The notes: generated by a model not told the origin, from the letters alone. Positions 53,801-62,699 are shown, counted from the first letter of the stretch. The stretch: 64,000 nt of DNA from Gulosibacter macacae (GCF_003865375.1 NZ_RQVS01000002.1:1-64000); one strand, 5' to 3'. Made by a program: numbers and translations.

Positions 53801-55379
53801 CCTCTCGTTCGTCGACGGTACGGTCGACACCCCGGCCTTCTGGGTCGACGGTGCTGACTTCTACTACGCGAACAAGACCGCGGATGCTTGGGGCCAGGCG
53901 TACCTGCTCGGTGCGCAGATCTCGCTCAAGGCGGCCGCGAACGAGGGCTACGAGCTCGTTTCGGTGACCGCCGTTGACAGCATCAGCGGGAAGCCCGTCA
54001 CCGTCACCGAGTCGGCTGCCGGCACCTGGTCGGTGGAGCGCAGCTCGCTCATCCGCTCGTTCTCGCAGCTCGACTTCACCGTCACGGTGAAGCCGGCTCC
54101 GGTGACGACCGGCTCGCTCGACGTCACGTTCTTCCGCGACGCCAACCTCAACAACGCCTTCGACGAAGGTGTTGACGAGCTGCGCACCGGCAACGCCTAC
54201 GCAAAGGACGCGGCCGGTAACTGGTGGATCGGCTCGTTCGACAACGGCAAGGCCACCTTCCCGAAGCTCCCCGCTGGTGCGGTCGAGATCTTCATCCCGG
54301 TTGATTTCTCGGGCGAAGTCGCCGTGTTCAACGACGCTGACGCCCGTCTGCCGCAGTCGAAGACTGGGATGCACTCGGGTACCTTCATCCACGCCGACGG
54401 CACCACCGGCCCCGGCACGGTGATGGACCGCCTCGCCGCGGTCGGCACCGCGACGGTCACCGTGGGTGAGTCGACCTCGTTCTCGGCTGGCTTCTCGTCG
54501 GTGACCGCAAGCGCCAAGGTGCTGCTCGAGGGCGAGACCACTGGTCGCAATGACCTCGCGGCGCTCTCGTTCGTTGATGGTGCGGTTGACGCCCCGGCCT
54601 TCTGGGTCGACGGTGCCGACTTCTACTACGCGAACAAGACCGCGGATGCGTGGGGTCAGCTCTACTTCCTCGGCTCGGAGATCTCGCTCAAGGCCGCTGC
54701 AAACGAGGGCTTCGAGATTGTCTCGGTGACCGCGGTGGACAGCATCAGCGGCAAGCCCGTGACCGTCACGGAGTCGGCGGCTGGCACCTGGTCAGTTGCG
54801 CGTAGCTCGCTCATCCAGTCGTTCTCGCAACTCGACTTCACCGTCACGGTGAAGGTCGCCGACGAGCCCGTTGAACCGACCGAGCCGACCCTCGTGCTCG
54901 ACCGCAACACGGCCAAGCACGGCGACACCGTCGTGGCGACGATGACCGGCTACGGCGCGAACGAAGAAATCGCGCTCGAGCTGCACTCCGACCCGATCGC
55001 ACTCGGCACCACGACCGCCGACGCGAGCGGTAACGCCACGTTCGAGTTCCAGGTTCCGGCAGACGCCACCGTTGGTGACCACATGGTCGTTGCAACCGGC
55101 GCTGAGTCGGGCATCTCGCTCGAGGCTCCGCTCGAAGTGATCGCTGAGACCGAGGAGCCCGGCACGGGCGAACCCGGCACCGGCGAACCTGGCGCTTCGG
55201 CGCCGTCCACCTCACCGGTGCCGAGCGCGATCACTCCGGCGGGCGACAAGACCGGCGACAAGGGTGGTCTCGCGGCCACCGGTGCCGACGGCGATCTCGC
55301 ACTGCTCATCGCCTTCGCTTCGGTGATCGCGGTCGCAGCGGGTGGCGTGCTGCTGCACCGTCGACGCAACCAGGCGTAG
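50880..55379 (+). CDS. ExeM/NucH-type extracellular nuclease, wall-anchored
   Basis: 1,499 residues. Signal peptide to about residue 28 (ADAAS); lamin-tail domain (VVISEVYGGGGNSGAAFNRDFIELYNLSS, residues 35-165); a TDP linker of repeated Asp-Pro; an OB-like part; then the endo/exonuclease domain at about 490-820 (GTFNVLNYFTD, LEEIEDSSDFGHERD, TGDFNAYSGE, SDHNPALVG). Two near-identical ~250-residue repeats follow (residues about 821-1065 and 1076-1325), then an Ig-like domain and a LAATG motif with membrane helix and RRRNQA tail. LAxTG is the class E sortase signal. It would degrade extracellular DNA, likely for phosphorus. Confidence 0.88.
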   Translation: MKKLGAGALVAALGLTGLASFGSIERADAASTNVVISEVYGGGGNSGAAFNRDFIELYNLSSEAVDLTGMAVAYYASSGNSGGRTALTGTIEPGGYFLVGAAYGNNRDLPGITPDVDGGLAMAGANGAVELVAADGSVIDLVGYGSASKFETKATPALTNATSAARVAPIADTDNNAVDFAVGAPTPMGTTSTPTDPTDPTDPTDPTDPTDPTDPTDPTVTITPIASIHGTGATSPLNGQTVTTQGVVTAVYPQGKAGFYIQTAGATYDAAAHNASYGIFVYSASNAATLKVGDSVEVEGRVSEYFEQTQITPTKVTTLSTPLGEAIPAAAAWPATNEERELLEGMLVLPAGDFVVADNYSLNTYGEIGLAAGTTPLVQPTEVAAPGSDTAIAQDAENKARKVILDDGSSWNYLTNNTAKNSPLPYLTLETPVTVGAPVTFASPVIVDYSFSEWRFQPQQQVVGLTNSPVTFGDVREAAPDAVGSEFTLGTFNVLNYFTDLGQDEPGCRAYNDRAGNPVSANYCTVRGAFSEAAFAKQETKIVTAINGFDASVVALEEIEDSSDFGHERDATLAHLVDMLNKDNPGKWDFVPSPATIPATGDDVIRTAFIYQPAEVSYVAGTSEILADPAFVNARAPLAATFSPVGHDDMKIVVIANHFKSKGGSGTGDNADDTRGDAYATGSFNGDRTRQAQALVTFAAAQQTKQGTDLVFLTGDFNAYSGETPVTTITDAGYTNLKSEGEYSYLFRGKVGSLDHVFASAAATELITGTDIWTINAYEPLALEYSRDNYNVTQFYAPDQYRSSDHNPALVGIKLPEAAATTGSLDVTFFRDDNLNNAFDEGVDELRTGQVYAKDADGNWWGGSFVNGKATFPKLPAGAVEIFIPVDGGNEIAVFKDADDSRLPQSKTGSHTGTFVLDDGTTTNFTVMDRLSAVGNATITVGESTSFVAGFSSVTASAKVLLEGETTGRNDLVALSFVDGTVDTPAFWVDGADFYYANKTADAWGQAYLLGAQISLKAAANEGYELVSVTAVDSISGKPVTVTESAAGTWSVERSSLIRSFSQLDFTVTVKPAPVTTGSLDVTFFRDANLNNAFDEGVDELRTGNAYAKDAAGNWWIGSFDNGKATFPKLPAGAVEIFIPVDFSGEVAVFNDADARLPQSKTGMHSGTFIHADGTTGPGTVMDRLAAVGTATVTVGESTSFSAGFSSVTASAKVLLEGETTGRNDLAALSFVDGAVDAPAFWVDGADFYYANKTADAWGQLYFLGSEISLKAAANEGFEIVSVTAVDSISGKPVTVTESAAGTWSVARSSLIQSFSQLDFTVTVKVADEPVEPTEPTLVLDRNTAKHGDTVVATMTGYGANEEIALELHSDPIALGTTTADASGNATFEFQVPADATVGDHMVVATGAESGISLEAPLEVIAETEEPGTGEPGTGEPGASAPSTSPVPSAITPAGDKTGDKGGLAATGADGDLALLIAFASVIAVAAGGVLLHRRRNQA
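53340..54858 (+). repeat. Two tandem ~750-bp coding repeats in the nuclease gene
   Basis: Repeat 1 begins at 53340 and repeat 2 at 54105, each coding TTGSLDVTFFRD ... FWVDGADFYYANKTADAWGQ ... SQLDFTVTVK. They differ by scattered substitutions, so the duplication is not recent but is still clear in DNA. Confidence 0.85.
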
Positions 55380-55391
55380 TCGCATCCTCCC

Positions 55392-55429
55392 CACCGGGGC
55401 GGTACAGGGCAACCTGTACCGCCCCGGTG
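55392..55429 (+). terminator. Terminator after nuclease gene
   Basis: CACCGGGGCGGTACAGG, loop GCAA, CCTGTACCGCCCCGGTG: a 17-bp perfect stem 12 bases after the stop. Confidence 0.88.
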
Positions 55430-55481
55430 CGTTTCCGCGCGCCTGCCGCGTGAGCGCGGGCTCGCTACGTAAATTGGATGC

Positions 55482-56150
55482 ATGAGCGCCGATAAGCCCA
55501 CACCCGCGGTGTACCGCCGTCGGCGCCTGGTGGCGCTCGTGGCGCTGCTCGTGACGATCGCCCTGCTCTGGTGGGGGATCGCCGCGCTCGTCGGCTCGGG
55601 CGGTTCATCCGACCCGACCCCGACGCCGACTGCGGCGGCTGCCGAGTCGGCTCCGGCGACGACGCCCGCATCCGAACCAACGCCGGCCGCGACCGAAGAA
55701 CCGACCGCAGAACCGGAACCTGAGCCGACGTCAGAACCGCCAGCTGAGCCGCAGGCTTGCACTCCTGCGCAGGTCACGGTCACTGCCCGCACCGATGCCG
55801 AGTTCTATGGCGCGGATGCGCAACCACAGTTCTCTTTCCACCTCGCCAACACGTCAGATACCCCGTGCATCCTTGATGTCGGCACGGCGGCCCAGGAGTT
55901 CAAAGTGACCTCGGGCAGCGACGTGATTTGGGTGTCGACGCACTGTCAGGTCGATCCGGCAAGCCAGCTCGTGCAGCTCGAACCCGGTCACGAGCAGGAT
56001 GCGCCAGCGATCACCTGGGTGCGCGAGCGTTCAACACCAGACACGTGCGAGGGTGAGCGACCGTCTGCTGTGGCCGGTGGCTCCTATTACAACCTCACCG
56101 TGACCGTTGGCGGCATTTCTTCGGGCCCGACAATATTTGTTCTTGAGTAG
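55482..56150 (+). CDS. Membrane-anchored protein, DUF4232-like
   Basis: 222 residues. One N-terminal membrane helix after a basic start (RRRRLVALVALLVTIALLWWGIAALVG), a Pro/Glu/Thr linker (PTAEPEPEPTSEPPAEP), and an extracellular beta-rich domain with four cysteines (ACTPAQ, TPCILD, HCQVDP, DTCEGE). The domain has the look of DUF4232-type proteins. Function unknown; it sits between the two anchored enzymes. Confidence 0.7.
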   Translation: MSADKPTPAVYRRRRLVALVALLVTIALLWWGIAALVGSGGSSDPTPTPTAAAAESAPATTPASEPTPAATEEPTAEPEPEPTSEPPAEPQACTPAQVTVTARTDAEFYGADAQPQFSFHLANTSDTPCILDVGTAAQEFKVTSGSDVIWVSTHCQVDPASQLVQLEPGHEQDAPAITWVRERSTPDTCEGERPSAVAGGSYYNLTVTVGGISSGPTIFVLE

Positions 56151-56264
56151 AGGGTCCAGCCGACCGGATGCGTTTACCTCGCGTTCATGTGCTGTGATGT
56201 GGCCGTTACTTTGACGTGAAGCCTTGTCTGAGTCTTTGCTGACTATCTGACGAGGAGGGGCCGC

Positions 56265-59066
56265 GTGGCTCTCAGTTCAAAGTTCCTGCGAGGTGCGCTT
56301 GCCGGCGTCGCCGGAGCCGCTGTCGCGGTTACCGGTTTTGCGGCACCGGCCCTCGCAACCGTCAACACCGATGGTGCGATCATCCAGCCTTCGGCTGCCG
56401 AGGGCATCACGCAAATCAACCTCATCGGCTACAACGACTTCCACGGGCGTCTCTCGACCCTCGAGAAGTTCGCTGGCACGGTGCTGCAGACCCGCGACGC
56501 CTTCGGTGCTTCGGGCTCGCTCATTATCGGTAACGGTGACCAGGTCGGCGCCTCGGAGTTCGAGTCAGCCGTCCAGCAGGACCAGCCGACCATCGACGCA
56601 CTCCTCGAGTTTGGCGCGAACCAGACCGTCACCGCCGGTAACCACGAGTTCGACGCTGGCTACGACGACGCCAAGAACCGCATCGCGCCCCAGTTCGCTG
56701 GTGTCGGCGGTGTGCTCGCTGCCAACGTGACCCTCGCTGATGGCTCGCCCGCGCTCGATGCCTACCGCATCGTCGAAATCAACGGTGTTTCGGTTGCGGT
56801 CATCGGTGCCGTCACCGGTGACACCGCTGCGCTCGTTTCGCCCGACGGCATCGCCGGCATCACCTTCGGTGACCCGGTTGCCGCGGTCAACGCGTACGCC
56901 GCACAGCTCTCCGACGGCGACGCCACTAACGGTGAAGCCGACGTCATCATCGCCTCGTACCACGAGGGCGGCCCGGTCTCGGGTGCGGTTGACGAGAACC
57001 TCGCCAACCCCGTCTTCGCTGACATCGTGAACAACACCTCGGCTGACGTCGACGCGATCTACAACGCGCACACCCACCGCTCGTACGCTTACGACCTCCC
57101 GGTTCCGGGCGCTGAGGGCAAGACTCGTCCGGTGCTTCAGTCGGGCGAGTACGGCAACCAGATCAGCCAGCTCGTGCTCGACATCGACGCCACCGGTGCG
57201 ATCGTGGCTTCGACTTCGGTGCTCATCACGACCGCTGCCGTTGACGCCGCGAGCCTCTCGGCTGAATCGGCGACCGCCTACAACAACATCCTCGCCATCA
57301 AGGCCGCCGCAATCACTCAGGCCGGTGTGCTTGGCGCCGAGCCGATCGGCGTCGTGAACGTCGACTTCAGCCGTGGTGCCGTTGCGTGGTCGGGTGGCGT
57401 CGCAGGTGCTGCTGACCAGCGTCACGAAGAGTCGGCGCTTGGCACGGTCATCGCTGACTCGATGAGCATCTGGGCGCAGAACAACACCACCATCGGTTCA
57501 GACCTCAGCATCATGAACCCCGGCGGTATCCGTTCGGGTATCGCGGGTGACGGCGTGCTCACCTACAAGGACGCACAGACCGTGCTCCCGTTCGTGAACA
57601 ACCTCTCGGTCGTGGAGCTCACCGGCGCCACCCTCAAGGCAGTCTTCGAGAACCAGTGGCAGCGCGACGTCGAGGGCAACGTGCCTTCGCGCCCGTACCT
57701 GCAGCTCGGCCTCTCGTCGAATGTGCAGTACACCTACGACGCCAACCTGCCCGAGGGCAACCGCATCACGTCGATCACCATCAATGGTGCACCGCTTGAT
57801 TTCGCCGCAACTTACAAGGTGACCATGCCGTCGTTCCTCGCGGCTGGTGGCGACAACTTCCACGCGATCAAGGACGCCACGGCCAAGCACGACACCGGTT
57901 GGGTTGACCTCGACGCCTTCAAGTCGTACGTAGCTTCGCTGCCGAACAAGGAACTCAAGGACGACCCGTACCGCAACGGCTTCCAGGTTGAGGGCTACTT
58001 CGCCGAGGCGCCGACCGCTGACGCCTTCGCGGCGGCACCGGTGCTCGCCGCTGGTGACACCCACACCTTCACCGTGAAGAACGTGGACCTGCGCTCGACC
58101 GGTTTCATCGCGAACACCAATGTTGAGGCCTTCATCGACGAGATCCCGGTTGGCACCGCCACGATCACCGGTGTGACCGCGAACGGCGAGACCACGATGG
58201 CAGAGCTCACCATCACGGTTCCCACCAGCATCCCTGGTGGCCTCAACAATCTGCACCTCGTCGCGCAGCCCTCGGGTTCGTTCGTCGACCTGCCGATTTT
58301 TGTCACCAACCCGCAGATCACGGTCGACCCGAGCGTTGCTGCCCCTGGTGACGAGGTCACCGTGACGCTCACCGGCTTCGCCGCGAACGACGAGGTGCGC
58401 CTGGAACTCCACTCGAGTCCGGCAGTGCTTGGCACCGTCACCACCGACGCGAACGGTTCGGCAACCTTCACGTTCACGGTTCCGGCCGGCACCGAGCCCG
58501 GTGCGCACACGGTCGTCGCCTTCAGCTCGCTCAGCGAGACCGCTGAGGCCGCGATCACCATTGAGTACGCACCCGAACTCGCGGTCGAGAAGGACACCTA
58601 CACCCAGGAAGAGTCGAAGTCTGGCGTGAATTACGCTGGCACCGGCTGGGTTCCGGACACCGCCTTGACCGTGTCGCTCACCGACCCGAACGGCGTCACC
58701 TCGGAGGTTTCGACCGGTACGGCTGACGCTGACGGCAACTTCGCGGGCAGCCTCACCTGGGCAACCTTCGATGGCGACACTGGTGAGCTCATCGAGGACA
58801 ACCTGCCGTGGCCGGCCGGTGTCTACACCATCACCGTCACCCAGGGCGACCTCGTGAAGACCGTCACCTTCACGGTGCTCAACGCTGACGGTTCGGCTCC
58901 GGTGCCCCCGGCTCCGGGTGCGCCCGGCGCAACCGCTGGCTCCGGCTCGACCGGTGGCCTCGCGGTGACCGGTACCGAAGGTGGCCCGCTCACCATTGGT
59001 CTGGCCGCTGCGCTCCTCATCGCTGCCGCTGGCATCACCCTGATGCTGCGCCGCCGCAACGCGTAG
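56265..59066 (+). CDS. Extracellular 5'-nucleotidase, wall-anchored
   Basis: 933 residues, GTG start after GAGGAGG. Signal peptide to about residue 31. Metallophosphatase domain with IGYNDFHGRLSTLE, GNGDQVGASE, TAGNHEFDAGYDD and AHTHRSYAY, then the 5'-nucleotidase C-terminal domain (NPGGIRSGIAGDGVLTYKDAQTVLPF). Ig-like domains follow, and a LAVTG motif, membrane helix and RRRNA tail for class E sortase. It releases phosphate from extracellular nucleotides, so with the nuclease upstream it could turn DNA into nucleosides and phosphate outside the cell. Confidence 0.9.
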   Translation: MALSSKFLRGALAGVAGAAVAVTGFAAPALATVNTDGAIIQPSAAEGITQINLIGYNDFHGRLSTLEKFAGTVLQTRDAFGASGSLIIGNGDQVGASEFESAVQQDQPTIDALLEFGANQTVTAGNHEFDAGYDDAKNRIAPQFAGVGGVLAANVTLADGSPALDAYRIVEINGVSVAVIGAVTGDTAALVSPDGIAGITFGDPVAAVNAYAAQLSDGDATNGEADVIIASYHEGGPVSGAVDENLANPVFADIVNNTSADVDAIYNAHTHRSYAYDLPVPGAEGKTRPVLQSGEYGNQISQLVLDIDATGAIVASTSVLITTAAVDAASLSAESATAYNNILAIKAAAITQAGVLGAEPIGVVNVDFSRGAVAWSGGVAGAADQRHEESALGTVIADSMSIWAQNNTTIGSDLSIMNPGGIRSGIAGDGVLTYKDAQTVLPFVNNLSVVELTGATLKAVFENQWQRDVEGNVPSRPYLQLGLSSNVQYTYDANLPEGNRITSITINGAPLDFAATYKVTMPSFLAAGGDNFHAIKDATAKHDTGWVDLDAFKSYVASLPNKELKDDPYRNGFQVEGYFAEAPTADAFAAAPVLAAGDTHTFTVKNVDLRSTGFIANTNVEAFIDEIPVGTATITGVTANGETTMAELTITVPTSIPGGLNNLHLVAQPSGSFVDLPIFVTNPQITVDPSVAAPGDEVTVTLTGFAANDEVRLELHSSPAVLGTVTTDANGSATFTFTVPAGTEPGAHTVVAFSSLSETAEAAITIEYAPELAVEKDTYTQEESKSGVNYAGTGWVPDTALTVSLTDPNGVTSEVSTGTADADGNFAGSLTWATFDGDTGELIEDNLPWPAGVYTITVTQGDLVKTVTFTVLNADGSAPVPPAPGAPGATAGSGSTGGLAVTGTEGGPLTIGLAAALLIAAAGITLMLRRRNA

Positions 59067-59080
59067 TCACTGACGCACCG

Positions 59081-59116
59081 CTGGTGCCCGCATCCTGAAC
59101 CGGATGCGGGCACCAG
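59081..59116. terminator. Bidirectional terminator
   Basis: CTGGTGCCCGCATCC, loop TGAACC, GGATGCGGGCACCAG: 15-bp perfect stem between the convergent 5'-nucleotidase and radA genes. Confidence 0.88.
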
Positions 59117-59148
59117 CCCGTTTCCGGGACGGCCTCGAGGGATGGCCG

Positions 59149-60486
59149 CTATTTCTTGGGTGGCTCGATGCCAAGCGACGCGATTGCATCGCTGAGCTTC
59201 TGCGCATCCGAACCAATCGGCTGGTTGAACCCAAGCCGCTTCGCCTCGGACACACGCTGCGACTCCGACACCACCTTGCGAATCTCACCGACGAGCGACA
59301 CCTCACCGAACACCGCAACGCGCGGATCGATCGGGACCTTGCGGTGAGCCGATGCCAGCGCGATCGCAATCGCCAGGTCGGATGCTGGCTCCGTCAGCTT
59401 CACGCCGCCAACCGTCGAGACATAGACGTCGTAGTCGACGAACGGGATCTCACAGCGGCGCTCGAGCACCGCAAGCAACATTGCGACGCGGCTCGATTCG
59501 ACGCCATTGACCACACGACGAGGGTTCGGTGAGTGGGTACTCGCCACGAGCGCCTGAATCTCCACCGGCAGCGCGCGGCGCCCCTCCAGCGCAATGGTGA
59601 CGCAGGTGCCAGCCTCTGGCTCTTCTCGCGTACTCACGAACAGTGCCGAGGGATCGGGCACTTCGCGCATCCCATCGCCCTGCATCTCAAAGCAACCGAT
59701 CTCGTCGGTCGGGCCGAAACGGTTCTTCAACGTGCGCACGAATCGCAGCGCGGTCTGCCGATCTCCCTCGATGTGCGCGACGACATCGACAAGGTGCTCG
59801 AGCAAGCGCGGACCCGCAACCTGTCCGTCTTTGGTTACGTGACCGACGATGATCACCGGGAGCTCCCGAGACTTCGCGAGCCGCACGAGTGCCGAAGCCA
59901 CCTCACGCACCTGGCTCGGCTGCCCAGCAAGCGAGTCAATCTCGGCCGAGGCGACCGTCTGCACCGAGTCGACGATGAGGAGCGCCGGCTCGACCTCATC
60001 CACGTGGCCAAGAATCGTCGAAAGGTCAGATTCTGCGGCCAAATAGAGCGTCGGATGCAGTGCATTCGTGCGTTCTGCGCGCAGGCGCACTTGGTTGACC
60101 GACTCCTCGGCGCTCACATAGAGCACCTTCGCGCCAGTCGCCGCGACCTTCGATGCGGTCTCAATGAGCAGGGTCGACTTGCCAACACCCGGCTCGCCGC
60201 TGAGGAGGATCGCGGCACCCGGCACGATGCCCCCGCCGAGCACCCGGTCAAACTCACCGATCGTCGTTGGCCAATGCCGCGCCTCGCGCGGGGGAGTGTC
60301 GGTGATCGGCCGTGCCTTCGTCGTCGGCGTGAGCGGCTCAGCGCGAAACTGCACGCCCTGCTTCGTGCCGCGCTCAACAACGGTGCCCCAGGCCTGGCAC
60401 TCGGGGCATCGCCCGACCCATTTCACGACCTCGTTACCGCACTCGGTGCAGACGTAATCGGGGCGCGCGCGGGTCTTCGAAGCCAT
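59149..60486 (-). CDS. radA: DNA repair protein RadA
   Basis: 445 residues. N-terminal C4 zinc finger (CTECGNEVVKWVGRCPEC), Walker A GEPGVGKST, the RadA-specific KNRFGPTDEIG, and a Lon-protease-like C-terminal domain (EIQALVASTH, VGGVKLTEPASDLAIAIALASA). It helps branch migration in recombinational repair. ATG 60486 begins MASKTRARPDYVC; the frame extends upstream but is not family-like. Confidence 0.95.
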   Translation of the reverse strand: MASKTRARPDYVCTECGNEVVKWVGRCPECQAWGTVVERGTKQGVQFRAEPLTPTTKARPITDTPPREARHWPTTIGEFDRVLGGGIVPGAAILLSGEPGVGKSTLLIETASKVAATGAKVLYVSAEESVNQVRLRAERTNALHPTLYLAAESDLSTILGHVDEVEPALLIVDSVQTVASAEIDSLAGQPSQVREVASALVRLAKSRELPVIIVGHVTKDGQVAGPRLLEHLVDVVAHIEGDRQTALRFVRTLKNRFGPTDEIGCFEMQGDGMREVPDPSALFVSTREEPEAGTCVTIALEGRRALPVEIQALVASTHSPNPRRVVNGVESSRVAMLLAVLERRCEIPFVDYDVYVSTVGGVKLTEPASDLAIAIALASAHRKVPIDPRVAVFGEVSLVGEIRKVVSESQRVSEAKRLGFNQPIGSDAQKLSDAIASLGIEPPKK

Positions 60487-60548
60487 GCATCCCAGCGTAG
60501 GTCGTGCCACCGACACTCTCGGTCGCCTGTGGATCGTAGGATGCGAGC

Positions 60549-61490
60549 GTGGCGAAATCACCAGTGAGCCAGGGGCGCGTGCTCGTGCTGCTCAACGCCG
60601 CATCCGGCACCGGCATCGACGCCGAAACGCTCGGCTACCTGCGTGCCCACGCGAGCGCGCGAGTGGGCACTTACGAACTCGTCGTCGTTGATGAGCCGGA
60701 TGCATCCTCGCTACTCGCTCGCGCCCGTCACGAACTCGATCGCGGTGTTATCGCGGTCGTCGTGCGCGGTGGCGACGGCATGGTGCAGCTCGGCGTGAAC
60801 CTCGTCGCGGGCACGCGCATCCCGCTCGGAATCGTGCCGGCTGGCAGCGGCAATGACTTCGCGCGTTCGGCGGGTATTCCGTATTCGCGGCGTTCGCGCA
60901 CCGAGCAGCTTGATCGGCTCCTGCGCGCCCTCGAGCATCCGGATGCGTTTACTGAGTCGGTCGATGCCATGCGCGTGCGCTGCGGTGACCGCGAAGTGTG
61001 GGCGGCGAACTCGGTGAACTTCGGGTTCGATGCGCTCGTCAATGAGCGGGCGAACGTGCTGCGGCGGGTGCCCGGCACGCTGCGCTATATCGCGGCAATT
61101 CTGCTCGTGACCGGGTCGTTTGAAGCGCGCGAGTTTGTGGTGGCTTTCGACGATGAGGATGCGGCCACGCGCGAAGTCACGCTCGTCGCCGCGCTGAATG
61201 GCAAGTCAATGGGCGGCGGCATCAAGGTGGCGCCGCAGGCCGATCTCGCCGATGGGCTGTTGGATGTGCTCACGGTCGCCTCGCTGCCGCGCATAGGTTT
61301 CTTGGCGGTGTTCCCGAGCGCAATGATCGGGATGCATACGCTTCTGCCGCAGGTTGCGTTGCGTCGGGTGCGCCGCATGAAGGTGGTGGGGCCTGCCGAG
61401 TTGCCGGTGTACGCCGATGGTGAGCCGCTCGGGCACGGTGGGTTCGAGGTCGAAGTGGTGCCGGGGGCGTGGCGGCTATTGCGGGCGTGA
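60549..61490 (+). CDS. Diacylglycerol kinase family lipid kinase
   Basis: 313 residues, GTG start. DAGKc domain: LLNAASGTG, RGGDGMVQLGVN (GGDG), GIVPAGSGNDFARS; C-terminal beta domain with ALNGKSMGGGIKVAPQADLADGLLDV. Phosphorylates diacylglycerol or a related lipid at the membrane. Divergent from radA. Confidence 0.92.
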   Translation: MAKSPVSQGRVLVLLNAASGTGIDAETLGYLRAHASARVGTYELVVVDEPDASSLLARARHELDRGVIAVVVRGGDGMVQLGVNLVAGTRIPLGIVPAGSGNDFARSAGIPYSRRSRTEQLDRLLRALEHPDAFTESVDAMRVRCGDREVWAANSVNFGFDALVNERANVLRRVPGTLRYIAAILLVTGSFEAREFVVAFDDEDAATREVTLVAALNGKSMGGGIKVAPQADLADGLLDVLTVASLPRIGFLAVFPSAMIGMHTLLPQVALRRVRRMKVVGPAELPVYADGEPLGHGGFEVEVVPGAWRLLRA

Positions 61491-61564
61491 TTGTGGGGGA
61501 TGGGATCGCCTCGATCTGGTGAGTGTCCCTCAAGATGAGGGGAGCTCGCCGTGTTCGAGGGAGC

Positions 61565-62206
61565 TCACCCGGCCACCAGCACCCCGCGCAACAGCTTCGC
61601 AAGCCACTCTTCGTACGCGTTGGCCGTCCAGCCACACCGCCGCACTAGCCGGTCGTACACCTCGGGGGAGTTGAGCGCCCACACTGCATCGACTGCGTGC
61701 TCGAGGCTGAGACCGACCTTGAGTCCAAAGCGCTCGGCGAACGCGCCAATGGCACCCGCGGTGCCGCGGCGGCGCTCGTCCTCGACCTGGTTCATGAACT
61801 CATCCGCGCCGTCACCACCGACTCCCGGCTGCGTGACGGCGCCGAGGAGTGGGCCCACTCGGTCATAGACGATTCGGCACCAGGATGCGTAGTGGTCGAT
61901 GAAGGTGCCCGCGTCGTCTGTTTCGAACATCCGACGGAAGGCGGGGCGTTCGGCGAGCGGCACGGGTTCGTCGTCGCCAGCGAGCGTGATGTCGTAGCAG
62001 GCCTTGAGGACTTCGGCTTTGCCGCCGATCGAGTTGTAGATCGTCTGCGGGCTCACCTTGGCGGTGCGGGCGAGTGCGGCGATGGTGAGGGCCGTGAAGC
62101 CGCCGCGAACGAGCAGCTCGTGGGCGGCGGCGAGGATGCGGGCACGCGTCGCCCGCGCCGCTTCGATTCGCGCCGAATTGTCATATTCACGTCTTGAAAT
62201 GCCCAC
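61565..62206 (-). CDS. TetR family regulator
   Basis: About 213 residues from GTG 62206. N-terminal helix-turn-helix ATRARILAAAHELLVRGGFTALTIAALARTAKVSPQTIYNSIGGKAEVL; the C-terminal ligand domain is not recognisable. The start is uncertain because the GAAAGG is very close to it. Divergent from a SnoaL-like gene with a dyad at 62215-62247 in between, so it probably represses both. Confidence 0.82.
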   Translation of the reverse strand: MGISRREYDNSARIEAARATRARILAAAHELLVRGGFTALTIAALARTAKVSPQTIYNSIGGKAEVLKACYDITLAGDDEPVPLAERPAFRRMFETDDAGTFIDHYASWCRIVYDRVGPLLGAVTQPGVGGDGADEFMNQVEDERRRGTAGAIGAFAERFGLKVGLSLEHAVDAVWALNSPEVYDRLVRRCGWTANAYEEWLAKLLRGVLVAG

Positions 62207-62214
62207 ACCTTTCG

Positions 62215-62247
62215 CTGGAACATTATTCCATTGGATGCTCGTTCCAG
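62215..62247. promoter_or_regulatory. Probable TetR operator
   Basis: CTGGAAC (62215-62221) is inverted as GTTCCAG (62241-62247). Nested inside, TGGAA and TTCCA flank CATTA (62216-62230). They lie in the divergent promoter region. Confidence 0.5.
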
Positions 62248-62264
62248 TGAAAGGGTAATCGATC

Positions 62265-62699
62265 ATGACCACTAACCCCGCCGAAGCCGCCGCCCTGCGC
62301 ATCCAGGATGCGATCAACTCGGGCGACCTGTCTGGTCTAGCTGACTGTGTCACCGCTGACTTTGTCGATCATGGGGCACGCGCCTCGATACCTCCCGGCC
62401 CCGAGGGGTACCGCCGGGCACTCACCTTCGTGACGCAGGTGCTGGGCATCACCTACACGCTTGACGACCTCATCACCACGCCAGACCGCATTGTGATTCG
62501 TGCCACCGGTCACGGTGTCGGCGTTGCTGAAGTGCACGGACCTGCGGCCGCGGGCCGCGAGTATTCGATGCCGTCAATTCACATCTACCGGACCGAGGAC
62601 GATCGGCTCGCCGAGCACTGGGCGGTGCGTGACGAAGTGGCCGTATTGCAGCAGCTCGGGTTGATGCCTGAAAGGCGGCCGCCGGGCGCCCGAGAGTAG
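62265..62699 (+). CDS. SnoaL-like ester cyclase / NTF2-fold protein
   Basis: 144 residues. SnoaL-like polyketide cyclase fold: AINSGDLSGLADCVTADFVDHGA, PPGPEGYRRALTFV, SIHIYRTEDDRLAEHWAVRDEVAVLQQLG. Members include ester cyclases and small hydratases or isomerases; a specific substrate cannot be assigned. Divergent from the TetR gene, which is the likely regulator. Confidence 0.82.
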   Translation: MTTNPAEAAALRIQDAINSGDLSGLADCVTADFVDHGARASIPPGPEGYRRALTFVTQVLGITYTLDDLITTPDRIVIRATGHGVGVAEVHGPAAAGREYSMPSIHIYRTEDDRLAEHWAVRDEVAVLQQLGLMPERRPPGARE

